From: Mycobacterium sp. HUMS_12744610
GTDB lineage: Bacteria; Actinomycetota; Actinomycetes; Mycobacteriales; Mycobacteriaceae
Direction of reading: 5' to 3'
Assembly (NCBI RefSeq): GCF_041206865.1
Contig: NZ_JBGEDP010000001.1
Location: forward strand, 1,054,001-1,118,000
Length of the DNA stretch: 64,000 nt
The notes beneath the pieces were generated by a model. That model was given only the letters and a program-made list of their open reading frames with translations. It was not told the origin of the DNA and did no database searches. Every line of letters starts with the position of its first letter. Within the stretch, counting starts at the first letter, position 1. Position numbers and translations under genes: made by a program. Positions 7,520 through 16,584 of the stretch are shown piece by piece.

Positions 7520-9000
7520 GTGACGCCCCACCATCCTCGGTCGACGCCGTTGCGCTGCCGTCCGGTGCGCTGCTGATCGCGGACCAGTGGGTAACCGGCG
7601 CCTCCGGCGGCACCCACCGGCACATCTATCCGGGAAACGGGCAACCGAACGCCTCCATCGAACTGGCGGGTCCTCCCGAGATCGATCGCGCGGTCGCGGC
7701 CGCCTGCGCCGCCCAGCGGCAATGGATTGGCTATCCGGTCGATCGGCGCCGCGACCTGCTGATCAATCTGGCGGATCTGGTGGCCGAGCATGCTTCCGAG
7801 CTGGCCGCTCTCAACGCCTGTGATTACGGGGTTCCTTTGGCGATGGGCGGCAACTCGCTACTCACCGAGCGCTTTCTGCGCTACTACGCAGGTTATGTCG
7901 ACAAAGCCCACGGTCTGAGCACTCCGGTCAGCGGCAGCTTCGACGTGAACATCGTCGAACGCGAACCCTACGGTGTGGTCGCCGTCATCGCGCCCTGGAA
8001 CGGCCCCTTGGTGGTCGTCGGGTCGGCCGTCGCGCCCGCATTGGCTGCTGGAAACGCCGTCATCCTGAAGCCTTCCGAACTCGCACCGTTAACGTCGTTG
8101 CGGTTCGGCGAATTATGCCTTGCGGCGGGACTGCCGCCGGGACTGGTCAATGTGCTGCCGGCCAAAGCCGAGGGCGGGCGAGCATTGGTCGCGCATCCCG
8201 GGATCGGCAAGATCCATTTCACCGGCGGCCACGAAACCGCGCGCCACGTACTGCGCGCCGCCGCGGACAACCTGACCCCGGTGGTCGCCGAACTCGGCGG
8301 GAAGTCGGCCAACATCGTCTTCGCCGACGCCGACCTCGACGCTGCCGCCACCCTCGCTGCGTTCCAGGGGCCGCTGACCCAATCGGGACAAAGCTGCGCC
8401 TGCGCGAGCCGAATCCTCGTCCAGGACGCTGTCTACGATGAGTTCCTGAGCAAGTTCCTGGCCGCCGTCCAGTCGGCGCCGGTCGGCGACCCGCTGCGTC
8501 CTGACGTGGTGTTCGGACCAGTCGTCAGCGAAGACGCGGCCCTGCGGATCTTGTCCGTTATCGACGACGCGATCACCACGGAGAGCGGAGCCCTCGCTCT
8601 GGGCGGCAAACGAATAGGCGGTGAACTCGCCGCCGGCTATTACATCGAGCCAACCGTATTCACCGAGGTCGACAACACCGCAGCGCTGGCCCAGGAGGAG
8701 ACTTTCGGGCCGGTGGTCTCGGTGATGCGGTTCCGCGACGAAGACGAGGCGGTTGCCTTGGCCAACGCCACGCGCTATGGCCTCAACGCTTTCGTGCAGA
8801 CGACCGATCTGCACCGCGCCCACCGCGTCGCACGACGACTCGAGTCCGGCTCGGTGTGGATCAACACCCACAGCGACATCGAGCCGCAGGGCCCCTATGG
8901 CGGATACAAACACAGCGGGTTCGGCCGCAACGGAGGGCCCGATGGTCTCTATGAGTTTCTGCAAGCCAAAAACATCCGCATCGGGATGCCCGCCACGTAA
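7516..9000 (+). CDS. Aldehyde dehydrogenase
   Basis: 494 residues from ATG 7516, overlapping the CMD gene stop by 4 bp. It is a NAD(P)-dependent aldehyde dehydrogenase. The cofactor region APWNGPL is near residue 157, the general base Glu259 is in VAELGGKSAN and the catalytic Cys294 is in GQSCACAS, with a further Cys at 296. The C-terminal motifs EETFGPVV and GGYKHSGFGR are present. As the last gene of the SDR-SDR-CMD-ALDH operon, it plausibly oxidises to an acid the aldehyde made by the mycofactocin-coupled dehydrogenases. Substrate not predictable. Confidence 0.93.
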   Translation: MSDAPPSSVDAVALPSGALLIADQWVTGASGGTHRHIYPGNGQPNASIELAGPPEIDRAVAAACAAQRQWIGYPVDRRRDLLINLADLVAEHASELAALNACDYGVPLAMGGNSLLTERFLRYYAGYVDKAHGLSTPVSGSFDVNIVEREPYGVVAVIAPWNGPLVVVGSAVAPALAAGNAVILKPSELAPLTSLRFGELCLAAGLPPGLVNVLPAKAEGGRALVAHPGIGKIHFTGGHETARHVLRAAADNLTPVVAELGGKSANIVFADADLDAAATLAAFQGPLTQSGQSCACASRILVQDAVYDEFLSKFLAAVQSAPVGDPLRPDVVFGPVVSEDAALRILSVIDDAITTESGALALGGKRIGGELAAGYYIEPTVFTEVDNTAALAQEETFGPVVSVMRFRDEDEAVALANATRYGLNAFVQTTDLHRAHRVARRLESGSVWINTHSDIEPQGPYGGYKHSGFGRNGGPDGLYEFLQAKNIRIGMPAT

Positions 9001-9030
9001 GAAGCTGCGATGGGCGGTGGGGGTATGGGC

Positions 9031-9870
9031 CTACTTGAGCATACTCCCCGCGTCGACCGTAAGAGGAAGCCCTGTGACGTAACGGGATTCGTCGGAAGCC
9101 AGGAACAGCACCGCGTTGCTGATGTCCACCGGCTCGACCCAGCCGATCGGTAGGACGTGCATGAATTCCGCGGCGACCTTCAAATCGTCCGGGCCGGGGT
9201 TTTCCAGATCGGGTCGGAACAGCTTCATCGTTCCCTCGTTCATGAACAGCGGTGTGTTCACGTTGGTGGGGTGAACCGAGTTGACCCGGATGAAGTGCTG
9301 GCCGAGTTCGACGGCGAAGGTGCGCATCAGACCCACGACACCGTGCTTGGCCGCGATGTAGTGACCGGTGTGAGGGTAGGCCTTGAGTCCACCGACCGAG
9401 CTGGTCAGGATGATCGAACCGCCCTGACCCTGGGAAATCAGGTGGGGAACACCGGCCTTGACGGTCTTCCAGACTCCCGCCAGGTTGACGTCGATCATGT
9501 CTTCCCAGTCGTCTTCGCTTGTCTTGTCGAGGGTTTGGCCCCCGTTGCCGATTCCGGCGTTGGCGCAGATGATGTCCAAGCGGCCCAGCTGCTCGACGCC
9601 GTTGTCGACCGCCGCCTTCAGGGCGCCGTAGTCACGCACGTCGACTTCGGCGGTCACGATCCGGCGGTCGAGTGCCTTGACGAGGTCTGCCGTCTCGGCC
9701 AGGTCATCTGGTGTCGGGGCCGGGATTTCGCGGTTGCTGCTGATCCGTTTGCAGACGTCGATCGCAATTATGTCGGCGCCTTCCTGGGCCAGGCGCACCG
9801 CATGGCTGCGTCCCTGGCCGCGGGCCGCGCCGGTGATGAATGCGACCTTGCCCTCAACTCGTCCACCCAT
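9031..9870 (-). CDS. Mycofactocin-coupled SDR oxidoreductase (third copy)
   Basis: 279 residues. Motifs are TGAARGQGRSHAVRLAQEGAD, CANAGIG, LTSSVGG and YIAAKHG, with a long inserted loop (CKRISSNREIPAPTPDD) typical of mycofactocin-associated SDRs. It converges with the aldehyde dehydrogenase, 30 bp apart. It has its own promoter region, in which an operator-like sequence at 9896-9911 matches one in front of the TetR gene at 10579. I infer that the TetR at 9956-10579 regulates it. Confidence 0.9.
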   Translation of the reverse strand: MGGRVEGKVAFITGAARGQGRSHAVRLAQEGADIIAIDVCKRISSNREIPAPTPDDLAETADLVKALDRRIVTAEVDVRDYGALKAAVDNGVEQLGRLDIICANAGIGNGGQTLDKTSEDDWEDMIDVNLAGVWKTVKAGVPHLISQGQGGSIILTSSVGGLKAYPHTGHYIAAKHGVVGLMRTFAVELGQHFIRVNSVHPTNVNTPLFMNEGTMKLFRPDLENPGPDDLKVAAEFMHVLPIGWVEPVDISNAVLFLASDESRYVTGLPLTVDAGSMLK

Positions 9871-9895
9871 GACTGCACCTCACTGCTCGAAGACA

Positions 9896-9911
9896 TTTGT
9901 CGATCGATCAG
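9896..9911. promoter_or_regulatory. TetR operator candidate upstream of SDR
   Basis: TTTGTCGATCGATCAG lies 25 bp upstream of the SDR start at 9870. It closely resembles the sequence at 10595-10611 upstream of the nearby TetR gene (shared core TCGRTCGATCAG). The pair suggests one regulator acting on both promoters. Confidence 0.5.
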
Positions 9912-9955
9912 GAAGAGTGGCACCGATCCGCGGCGGTGTCAACAGTTGGCCATTT

Positions 9956-10579
9956 CTAGCTGCGTTGTGCCGTAGGGGCCGGAGTTGGCTTGAGTAGCGC
10001 CACCTGCCGTTGGACGAAGGCGCGCAATTCGTCGTGCCCCTGCGTGACGCCGACGGCGCTCTCGTTGCACAGGCTGCGCGCGGTCTGGGCGATCAGCATC
10101 GAGATCGCCACCGGGGGAAACTCCCCAAGATCGATGCCGTTGGCGCGCAGCACCATCGTGGCCGCCGCCGTCTCGATGTCGCGTACGCGTTCGGCATACG
10201 CCTTGAGCTCCGCGCCGATCGCCTTGCGATGGTTCGCCAGCGCCATGAACTCGGCATTGAGGGCGGTCGTCGCCGAATCGCTATTCAGTAGCCACAACGC
10301 CTGCAGCGGATCGTCATCCGTCAGCAGGGCGCGCATGCGCGTCAATGCCGCCTCCGCGCCGGCGCGCAGCACCTCCACGAACAGGTCGTCCATTGTCGGG
10401 AAGTAGTAATAGACCAGGGCCTGTTTGACGCCGGCCTCCGCGGCGACGCGGCGGGACGTGGCCGCGGCATAGCCTTCTTCGCGCATGATGCGCGCGGTCG
10501 CCTCGATCAGCCTGGTGCGTGCCCCGGCATTCGGCAGGTCGGATTTTCTTGACCGCCCGGCGCGGTCCGTGGTAGGCAT
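9956..10579 (-). CDS. TetR-family regulator
   Basis: 207 residues from ATG 10579. The open frame runs on to 10888, but the upstream part overlaps the divergent ferredoxin gene and is not TetR-like. The helix-turn-helix is at about residues 18-65 (TSRRVAAEAGVKQALVYYYF). It lies between the third mycofactocin-type SDR and the ferredoxin/P450 operon, and both flanks carry the same operator-like element. It is therefore a candidate regulator of both. Ligand unknown. Confidence 0.87.
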   Translation of the reverse strand: MPTTDRAGRSRKSDLPNAGARTRLIEATARIMREEGYAAATSRRVAAEAGVKQALVYYYFPTMDDLFVEVLRAGAEAALTRMRALLTDDDPLQALWLLNSDSATTALNAEFMALANHRKAIGAELKAYAERVRDIETAAATMVLRANGIDLGEFPPVAISMLIAQTARSLCNESAVGVTQGHDELRAFVQRQVALLKPTPAPTAQRS

Positions 10580-10594
10580 ACCGCATCCTAGCAA

Positions 10595-10611
10595 TTTGGT
10601 CGGTCGATCAG
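10595..10611. promoter_or_regulatory. TetR operator candidate between TetR and ferredoxin/P450
   Basis: TTTGGTCGGTCGATCAG contains the imperfect dyad TGGTCG-GT-CGATCA and matches the element at 9896-9911. It lies in the divergent promoter between the TetR gene (start 10579) and the ferredoxin gene (start 10704), positioned for control in both directions. Confidence 0.55.
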
Positions 10612-10703
10612 TGCACGACGGCACGAACGCGAGTGAGCCGGAAATGGAGGGCCGTGCGGAGCACGTCGAAGGACACCACCGCAGATCGTTCGGACGGGCG
10701 GCG

Positions 10704-10910
10704 ATGACCGCGCACATGCGCGTCCGGGTGGATCCCCGCCTGTGTGAGGCGCACGCCCTGTGTGTCGAGATTGTCCCAGAGGTCTTCGAGCTTGGCGATG
10801 ACATCGCGTCGTGCGAGGAGACGCCCGATGAGTCCTTGTGGCGCAGCGTAGAAGCCGCCGAGGCCGCGTGTCCGCGCCAAGCCATCACCGTGATCAGGGA
10901 AGAACACTGA
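10704..10910 (+). CDS. Small 3Fe-4S-type ferredoxin, P450 partner
   Basis: 68 residues from ATG 10704. The cluster motif is Cys14-x2-His17-x2-Cys20 with Cys56-Pro57. This is the mycobacterial pattern in which one cluster position is not cysteine. Such ferredoxins sit beside cytochromes P450 and deliver electrons to them. The P450 gene follows 43 bp downstream. Because that P450 is split by an insertion sequence, this ferredoxin has lost its adjacent partner but could serve other P450s. Confidence 0.88.
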   Translation: MTAHMRVRVDPRLCEAHALCVEIVPEVFELGDDIASCEETPDESLWRSVEAAEAACPRQAITVIREEH

Positions 10911-11273
10911 GCTTCATGCGACGGATTTTCACAGTCCCGGAAAGGATTTGCCCATGAAGAGCCTCGCGGACGTCGACTACTTCACCGACGCCGACATCGC
11001 GCAGAACCCCTACGCCTACTGGGATTACCTGCGCAGCCAGGGCCCGGTTCTCCGGGAGCCGCATTACGGGGTCGTGGCCGTCACCGGTTACCAGGAGGTC
11101 CAGGCCGCTTTCAAGGACTTCGACTCGTTCTCGGCGGTCAACGCGATCGGCGGCCCTTTCCCCCCGTTGCCGTTCACCCCGCAGGGCGACGACATCAGCG
11201 CGCAGATCGCCGCGCATCGCCACGAGTTCCCGATCTTCGAGCACATGGTCGTCATGGATCCCCCCGAACACGA

Positions 11274-12665
11274 GGATCTACTGACGTTGTAGTGGGTCAT
11301 TTCCGTCCGGGTAGTGCTGGGCAGAGGCCGCCTCGGGTGAGCATGGCCATGGCGATGAGTGCGTCTGGGCTGTGGAATCCGTAGGCGCGTTTGGTTAATG
11401 CCCGCAGGTGGGTGTTGGTGGCTTCGGATCGGGCGTTGGACAGGCCGTGATCGAGCGTGTTCCAGATGAGGTCGCGGTAGCGGCGGATGCTGCGGGCCAG
11501 CGCGGCGAACTCGGGGATGCGTGAGTGCGACGCCCACGACAGCCAGCCGGCCAGCAGCTGCCGCCCGTGGGTGCCCTTGACCCGAAACACCTCGCGGAGT
11601 TGCTCTTTGAGCAGATACGCCCGGTAGAGGGTGCGGTTGGTGTCGGCGATCTTAGCGAGGCTGGTGCGCTGCTCGCAGGACAGGTCAGCCGGGTTCTTGC
11701 GGGTCGCCCACATGGCGTGCCGATCGGTGATCCCGGCGCGGGTCATGGTGCGTACCCGCACCTTGTCCAGTGCCTTCATGGCCCAGGCCACGACATGAAA
11801 CCCATCCAGGCAAATCAGCGCCTGCGGCGCGCGGGCACGCACCAGGGCGTGGATCCATTCCGCCCCGTCGCAGCTGACGTGGGTGAGCAGCTTGGCCCGC
11901 TCGGCGCCGAGCTGATCGAAGAACCGGCCCAGCGTGTCCTGGTTGCGGCCCTCGCCGGCCCACACCAGCCGGCCTGTCGTGTGGTCAACCACGCACGTCA
12001 AGTAGCGATGTCCCTTGCGGTAGGCGATCTCGTCGATGCCGATCCGCGACAGTCCGGCGAGCAGGTCGTTGGTGTCGCGGCCATCGGCCACCACCCTGGT
12101 CACGATCGCCGCCACGGTGCGCCAGGCGATCTGCAGCAGCACCGTGAGCACACTCAATGCGGTGTGCGCGGCCAGCCACGCGCAGGTGTCCTCGAACGCC
12201 CAGGTGTGTTTGGCGCCCGGCCGCGCCCACGGCACATGCGCAACCACCACCCCATGCTCGCCGCATGCCACCCGCGGGGCCGCGGCCTGCAGATACGCCT
12301 TTGTGGTCCCCACATCCAGGGTCCGCCAGCGCCTGATCCCGTTCCCGTCCCGGCCCCCCGCGTCATAGCCCGGGCACCGCTTCCGGCACCGCGAGCACCG
12401 GCCCGCCTGCGACGCCTTGGGCCGCACCGAGAACACCAGAACTTCGGAGGTCTTCGGCTGCTTCCGACCCGTGGTCTCGGTCTCGATCGTCACGTCCTCG
12501 ATCACCATGTTTTGGTCACCCAGACCGCTCGCCAATACCCTGGACATGCGCAACGCCGTAGCTCCTTCTCGCGGATTGAACCCTAGACAGTCCAAAACGT
12601 AAGCAGGACACGGCGTTGCGCCCAAATTCCCAGGTCAGCGAACCCACGACAACGTCACAAGAGCC
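11274..12665 (-). mobile_element. ISL3-family insertion sequence
   Basis: 1,392 bp with about 24-bp imperfect terminal inverted repeats (left GGATCTACTGACGTTGT, right GGCTCTTGTGACGTTGT; about 20 of 24 match). It is flanked by the 8-bp direct repeat GAACACGA (11266-11273 and 12666-12673). GGCTCTT-type ends and 8-bp duplications are typical of the ISL3 family. It carries one transposase gene on the minus strand and lies inside a P450 gene. Confidence 0.92.
11297..12547 (-). CDS. ISL3-family transposase
   Basis: 416 residues from ATG 12547, preceded by GAAGGAG about 12 bases upstream. An open frame to 12625 exists, but this start has the ribosome-binding site. An N-terminal zinc-finger-like CSRCRKRC is followed by a DDE core: Asp in GIDEIAYRKG, Asp in SCDGAEWIH and Glu in NARSEATN. 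The frame is intact, so the element may still be active. Confidence 0.93.
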   Translation of the reverse strand: MSRVLASGLGDQNMVIEDVTIETETTGRKQPKTSEVLVFSVRPKASQAGRCSRCRKRCPGYDAGGRDGNGIRRWRTLDVGTTKAYLQAAAPRVACGEHGVVVAHVPWARPGAKHTWAFEDTCAWLAAHTALSVLTVLLQIAWRTVAAIVTRVVADGRDTNDLLAGLSRIGIDEIAYRKGHRYLTCVVDHTTGRLVWAGEGRNQDTLGRFFDQLGAERAKLLTHVSCDGAEWIHALVRARAPQALICLDGFHVVAWAMKALDKVRVRTMTRAGITDRHAMWATRKNPADLSCEQRTSLAKIADTNRTLYRAYLLKEQLREVFRVKGTHGRQLLAGWLSWASHSRIPEFAALARSIRRYRDLIWNTLDHGLSNARSEATNTHLRALTKRAYGFHSPDALIAMAMLTRGGLCPALPGRK

Positions 12666-13641
12666 GAACACGACAAGGCGCGCTCCCTGCTCGGGCGGCT
12701 GCTGACCCCGCGCCGGCTGCAGGAAAACCGGGACTACATCTGGCAATTGGCGGACCGCCAGTTCGACGAGTTCGTCGCCAACGGCCGTTGCGAGTTTCTC
12801 GGCGAGTACGGCAAACCGTTCGCGACGCTGGCGATCGCTGACCTGCTCGGGGTGCCGGACGAGGACCGAGCCGAGATCCGCCGCAACCTCGGGGCGGGTA
12901 ACGCCCCGGGCGCCAGGGTGGGCGCCCTCGACCACGAGCCGGTGGGCAGCAACCCGCTGCAGTACCTCGACGACCTGTTCAGCGGCTACATCGCCGAGCG
13001 GCGAGAACGGCCCCGCGGCGACGTGCTCACCGGCCTGGCCACCGCGACCTATCCGGACGGCTCGACCCCGCCGCTTCTGGAGGTGGTCCGCCCGGCCACC
13101 TTCCTGTTCGCGGCCGGCCAGGAGACCGTGACCAAGCTGCTGAGCTCGGCGGTGCAGGTGCTCGGCGACCGGCCCGACCTGCAGGCGCGGCTGCGTGCCG
13201 ACCGAGACCTCGTCGGCCCGTTCATCGAAGAGTCGCTGCGCATGCAGAGCCCGACCAAGGTCGACTTCCGGCTGGCGCGCAAGACCACCACGCTGGGCGG
13301 GGTGCCCATCAAGGCGGGCACGGTGCTCATGCTGTGCCTGGGAGCGGCCAACCGCGATCCCCGCAAGTTCGAGAACCCCAACGAGTTCCAGATTGACCGC
13401 ACGAACGTGCGCGAGCACATCGCGTTCGGCCGCGGAATCCACACCTGCGCGGGCGCGCCACTGGCCCGCGTGGAGGGGCAGGTCACGGTCAACCGGCTGC
13501 TCGACCGCACCCGCGAGATCGTGGTCAGTGCGGCCAAACACGGCCCGCCTACCGACCGTCAGTACCGCTACGAGCCCACCTTCCTGCTGCGCGGGCTCAC
13601 CGAGCTGCACATCGAGTTCACCCCGGCGGACTGACCCGCGC

Positions 13642-14718
13642 TCAGGCGTCGATCACCACGCGATGGCCTTTGGCCCGCGACACGCAGACCAGCATCTCGT
13701 CATCGCCCTCCGCGGCGCGGCCCCGGCGGTCGACCTCCCCGGCCAGCACTTTGACCTTGCAGGTCCCGCAGAACCCCTGCCGACAGGAGTATGCGGCGCC
13801 CGGGTCACCGTCGAGCATGACGCCCAGCGCCGAACGGTTCGCCGGCACGGCCAGCACCCGACCTGAGCGCGCGAGCTCGAGCTCGAACGGGGCGCCGTCG
13901 ACAACAGGTGGGGGACTGAACCGTTCGTAGTGCAGCGGCGCGTCGGCGTGTTCGTCGCGCGCGGCGCGCACCGATTCCAGCAGCGGGGTGGGCCCGCACA
14001 CGTAGACCGCTGTCGCGGGCCCGGCCCCGGCGAGCAGGTCGGCTGCCGTGGGGATTCGGGTGCGCTCGTCGTCGGCCCACACGGTGACACGCTCGGGGGC
14101 CACCGCCATCACCTCGTCCAGCAGCGGCATGTGGCCGCGGCTGCGTCCGGCGTAGACGGCGCGCCAGTCGATGCCACGCCGCTGCGCCGCCCGGATCATG
14201 GGCAGGATGGGTGTCACGCCGATGCCGCCGATCACGAACAGCACGTCACGCTCGTCGGTGACGAGATGGAACGCGTTGCGGGGACCCTCGAAGACCAGGG
14301 TGTCGCCGACGCCGTAGGCGTCGTGCATCTCGATCGAACCGCCGCCGCCGTCGGCGATCCGACGCACGGCGATGCGATAGTCGGTGCGCCGCCCGGGCGG
14401 CCCGCACAACGAGTACTGGCGCCGGCGGCCCGACGGTAACCGGACGTCGATGTGCGCTCCCGGGGTCCAGGACGGCAGCAACCCACCTTGGGTGTCGGCG
14501 AGCGTCAACCCGACCACGTCGGATGTGAGCTGCTCGCGCCGGGTGACCACGGCGGTGTTGGTCCGCTGCGCCGGCACGACACGCGACGGTGTCCAGCGCG
14601 ACGCCGACGCGAAGCCACCGAAGAGAACGCCGGCGCCCCAGAGCGCGGTGTACATGCGGTCGTGCCTGCGGCGGCCGTACAGGTCCGCCGGCCTGCTGTG
14701 CCAGAGGCCCAGTGTCAC
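13642..14718 (-). CDS. PDR/VanB-type flavin and 2Fe-2S oxidoreductase
   Basis: 358 residues from GTG 14718, which overlaps the upstream hydrolase stop by 4 bp (GTGA). A longer open frame to 15147 is spurious. After a hydrophobic N-terminal stretch come a flavin domain (RQYSLCG), a nucleotide-binding domain (FVIGGIGVTPILPM) and a C-terminal plant-type 2Fe-2S domain with SCRQGFCGTC plus a distal Cys in MLVCVSRA. Such proteins pass electrons from NAD(P)H to oxygenases or desaturases. It is last in a three-gene operon with an EphD-like hydrolase and a PF10118 protein. Its electron acceptor is not evident; the neighbouring P450 is a candidate but uses a different ferredoxin type. Confidence 0.9.
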   Translation of the reverse strand: MTLGLWHSRPADLYGRRRHDRMYTALWGAGVLFGGFASASRWTPSRVVPAQRTNTAVVTRREQLTSDVVGLTLADTQGGLLPSWTPGAHIDVRLPSGRRRQYSLCGPPGRRTDYRIAVRRIADGGGGSIEMHDAYGVGDTLVFEGPRNAFHLVTDERDVLFVIGGIGVTPILPMIRAAQRRGIDWRAVYAGRSRGHMPLLDEVMAVAPERVTVWADDERTRIPTAADLLAGAGPATAVYVCGPTPLLESVRAARDEHADAPLHYERFSPPPVVDGAPFELELARSGRVLAVPANRSALGVMLDGDPGAAYSCRQGFCGTCKVKVLAGEVDRRGRAAEGDDEMLVCVSRAKGHRVVIDA

Positions 14719-15641
14719 AACGAATGTCCTATTCCGGTGGTATGTCCGTTGGTGCGCGCGGCGATGCGGTCGACCCACTCGCCGGTCAGGCGCGCGACGA
14801 CGTCGGGGTGCGAGGTCACCACCCAGTGGCCGCCCTCGATCGGAACGACGCGGCTCCCGGCCGGGATCGAGGCGGCGAACCGCTGCAGGGCCGGCGACAC
14901 GAAATAGTCCTGACGCGCCACCAGCACCTGCACGGGGACGCTCGTTTGCGGCAACTGCGGCGGTGGCGCCAGGACCGGCCCGGGCATGTTGGCCCGATAA
15001 AGGTTGAGCCCGTTGAGGTAGTCGGCGATCGACCGGTACCGCGCGCCGCGCCCAACCGCGGTGCGTGGGCGACCGATCCGTTCGACGGCCTCGAAGACCT
15101 TCACGGTCGCGCGGGTCCGGATCGCCAGCTCTGGTATCGCCGGGCACAGGAAGAACCAGATGTACGTGGACGCCAGAACCTGTTTGGCGACGTCGGCAAC
15201 AGCGCGGGGCGTGCGTGCCGACCGCAGAAACTTGCCCGCGTAGCTCAGGTGCGGCCCGGAGATCGACGTGAAGGAGGCGACCTTGCCCGTCACCGTCTCG
15301 TCGGTGACGGCCGCCCAGCTCTGGATGGAGCCCCAGTCGTGGGCCAGCAGGTGCACCTCGCCGACGCCGAGACGGTCGATCACCGCGCCGATATCCGAAA
15401 CCAGCTGCGGTAGAGCGTATCCCGGCCTACCAGCCGGGCGCCCCGATTCCCCGGACCCGCGCACGTCGTAGGCCGCGACGTTGTAACGCAGACCGAGGTG
15501 TTCGGCGACCCCGTCCCACACGTGGTGGTTGTCCGGATAGCCGTGGATGGCCAGGATTGTCGGGCGTCGCGTGTCGATCTCGGTGTAGGCGTGGACCGCC
15601 AGCGGCACGCCATCCGCTGCCGTCACGGTGAGCTGGGTCAT
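14715..15641 (-). CDS. Alpha/beta hydrolase similar to the N-terminal half of EphD
   Basis: 308 residues. Alpha/beta-hydrolase features are the oxyanion-region HGYPDNHHVWD, nucleophile Asp in HDWGS near residue 100, and His in GGHWVV near the C terminus. An Asp nucleophile in HDWG suits epoxide hydrolase or dehalogenase chemistry. The sequence (ASFTSISGPHLSY and flanks) resembles the hydrolase half of mycobacterial EphD but lacks the fused SDR half. It is the middle gene of a minus-strand operon: 15 bp after the PF10118 gene and overlapping the reductase by 4 bp. Confidence 0.85.
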   Translation of the reverse strand: MTQLTVTAADGVPLAVHAYTEIDTRRPTILAIHGYPDNHHVWDGVAEHLGLRYNVAAYDVRGSGESGRPAGRPGYALPQLVSDIGAVIDRLGVGEVHLLAHDWGSIQSWAAVTDETVTGKVASFTSISGPHLSYAGKFLRSARTPRAVADVAKQVLASTYIWFFLCPAIPELAIRTRATVKVFEAVERIGRPRTAVGRGARYRSIADYLNGLNLYRANMPGPVLAPPPQLPQTSVPVQVLVARQDYFVSPALQRFAASIPAGSRVVPIEGGHWVVTSHPDVVARLTGEWVDRIAARTNGHTTGIGHSL

Positions 15642-15656
15642 CGGTCCTCCGGAAAG

Positions 15657-16565
15657 TCAGTGCGCCGCGCGGGCCGCGGGCGATCTGGCCAGGTAGTCGA
15701 CCGCGCGGCCGACGCCGCCCAGCTGCGACGGATGGAAGCTGGGCTTGTAGTAGGCGAGGATGACCCGCAGGAATTGGAAGGGCCCGGGCACCAGCGCACG
15801 GCGCGAGGCGCCGAAGTAATCGCGCCAGCGCGGCCTGGTCCCCGGCGGCAGGTGCGGGTCGACCGAGTACATGAACCGCACGCCGCGGATGAACAACCAC
15901 AGCAGCGTCGGCGTCACCAGCAGCTGGGTGCGCACCTGTCGCCAATATCCGGCGCGCAGATGCTTCATGGTGTCGAAGGCGACCGCCTTGTGTTCGACTT
16001 CTTCCGCGCCGTGCCAGCGCAGCAGGTCCAGCATCACCGGGTCGGTGCCGAGGGCGTCGTGTTGGGGGGTGTCGAGGACCCATTCGCCCAGGATTGCGGT
16101 GTAGTGCTCGAGGGCCGCGATCATCGACACCCGCTCGACCAGCCAGCTCTGCCGGCGCCGCGGGCTCCACCCCGGCCGGTCGCCGACCAGCTTCTGGAAC
16201 AGCCATGCCATCTGGTTTGTGAATGGCTCCACATCAACGCCTTTGGCGGCGAAGTGCTCGATCACCCCCGAATGCGCCTGGGAATGCATCGCCTCCTGGC
16301 TGATGAATCCCTGTACGTCGTGGCGCAGTTGGTCGTCTCGGATCAACGGTAACGCGTCTTTGAACGCCCCGACGATGAACTCCTCGCCGGCCGGCAGCAG
16401 GAGGTGTAGGACGTTGCAGAAGTGGGTCGCGAAGGGCTCGCCGGGCACGTAGTAGAACGGCAATGTCGCCCAGTCGAATTCGACGTCGCGCGCTTGCAGG
16501 ACCAGCCGCTCGTGATCGGGCGACGCGTCGCGTGGACCCGTCGCCCGGTCATCGACAGTGAACAT
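15657..16565 (-). CDS. PF10118-family predicted metal-dependent protein
   Basis: 302 residues, all-helical in appearance, with possible metal-ligand pairs QEAMHSQAH, LEHYTA and GAEEVEHKAV. These have the ExxH and EExEH spacing of ferritin-like diiron proteins. The family is annotated as predicted metal-dependent hydrolase, but no activity is established to my knowledge. It begins the operon with the EphD-like hydrolase and the flavin/2Fe-2S reductase. The reductase makes an oxygen-activating diiron role plausible. It lies 19 bp downstream of the FAAL-ACP-reductase gene on the same strand, so the four genes may be co-transcribed. Confidence 0.8.
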   Translation of the reverse strand: MFTVDDRATGPRDASPDHERLVLQARDVEFDWATLPFYYVPGEPFATHFCNVLHLLLPAGEEFIVGAFKDALPLIRDDQLRHDVQGFISQEAMHSQAHSGVIEHFAAKGVDVEPFTNQMAWLFQKLVGDRPGWSPRRRQSWLVERVSMIAALEHYTAILGEWVLDTPQHDALGTDPVMLDLLRWHGAEEVEHKAVAFDTMKHLRAGYWRQVRTQLLVTPTLLWLFIRGVRFMYSVDPHLPPGTRPRWRDYFGASRRALVPGPFQFLRVILAYYKPSFHPSQLGGVGRAVDYLARSPAARAAH

Positions 16566-16584
16566 CGTGAACTCCCCGGATTCG

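Larger units (their letters stand above)
10954..13634 (+). pseudogene. Cytochrome P450 gene interrupted by an ISL3-family insertion
   Basis: The N-terminal part (10954-11273) starts at an ATG preceded by GGAAAGGA. The C-terminal part resumes at 12674. Removing the insertion and one copy of the 8-bp duplication GAACACGA rejoins the reading frame exactly, giving 427 codons (426 residues). No other lesion is seen. The rebuilt protein has the I-helix AAGQET (Glu where Asp is usual), the ExxR pair in EESLR and the haem-binding FGRGIHTCAG. The insertion falls in MDPPEH-DKARSLLGRLLTP, before the C helix, so neither fragment can bind haem productively. The clean junction suggests a recent event. The ferredoxin upstream and the reductase downstream are intact. 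Confidence 0.93.
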
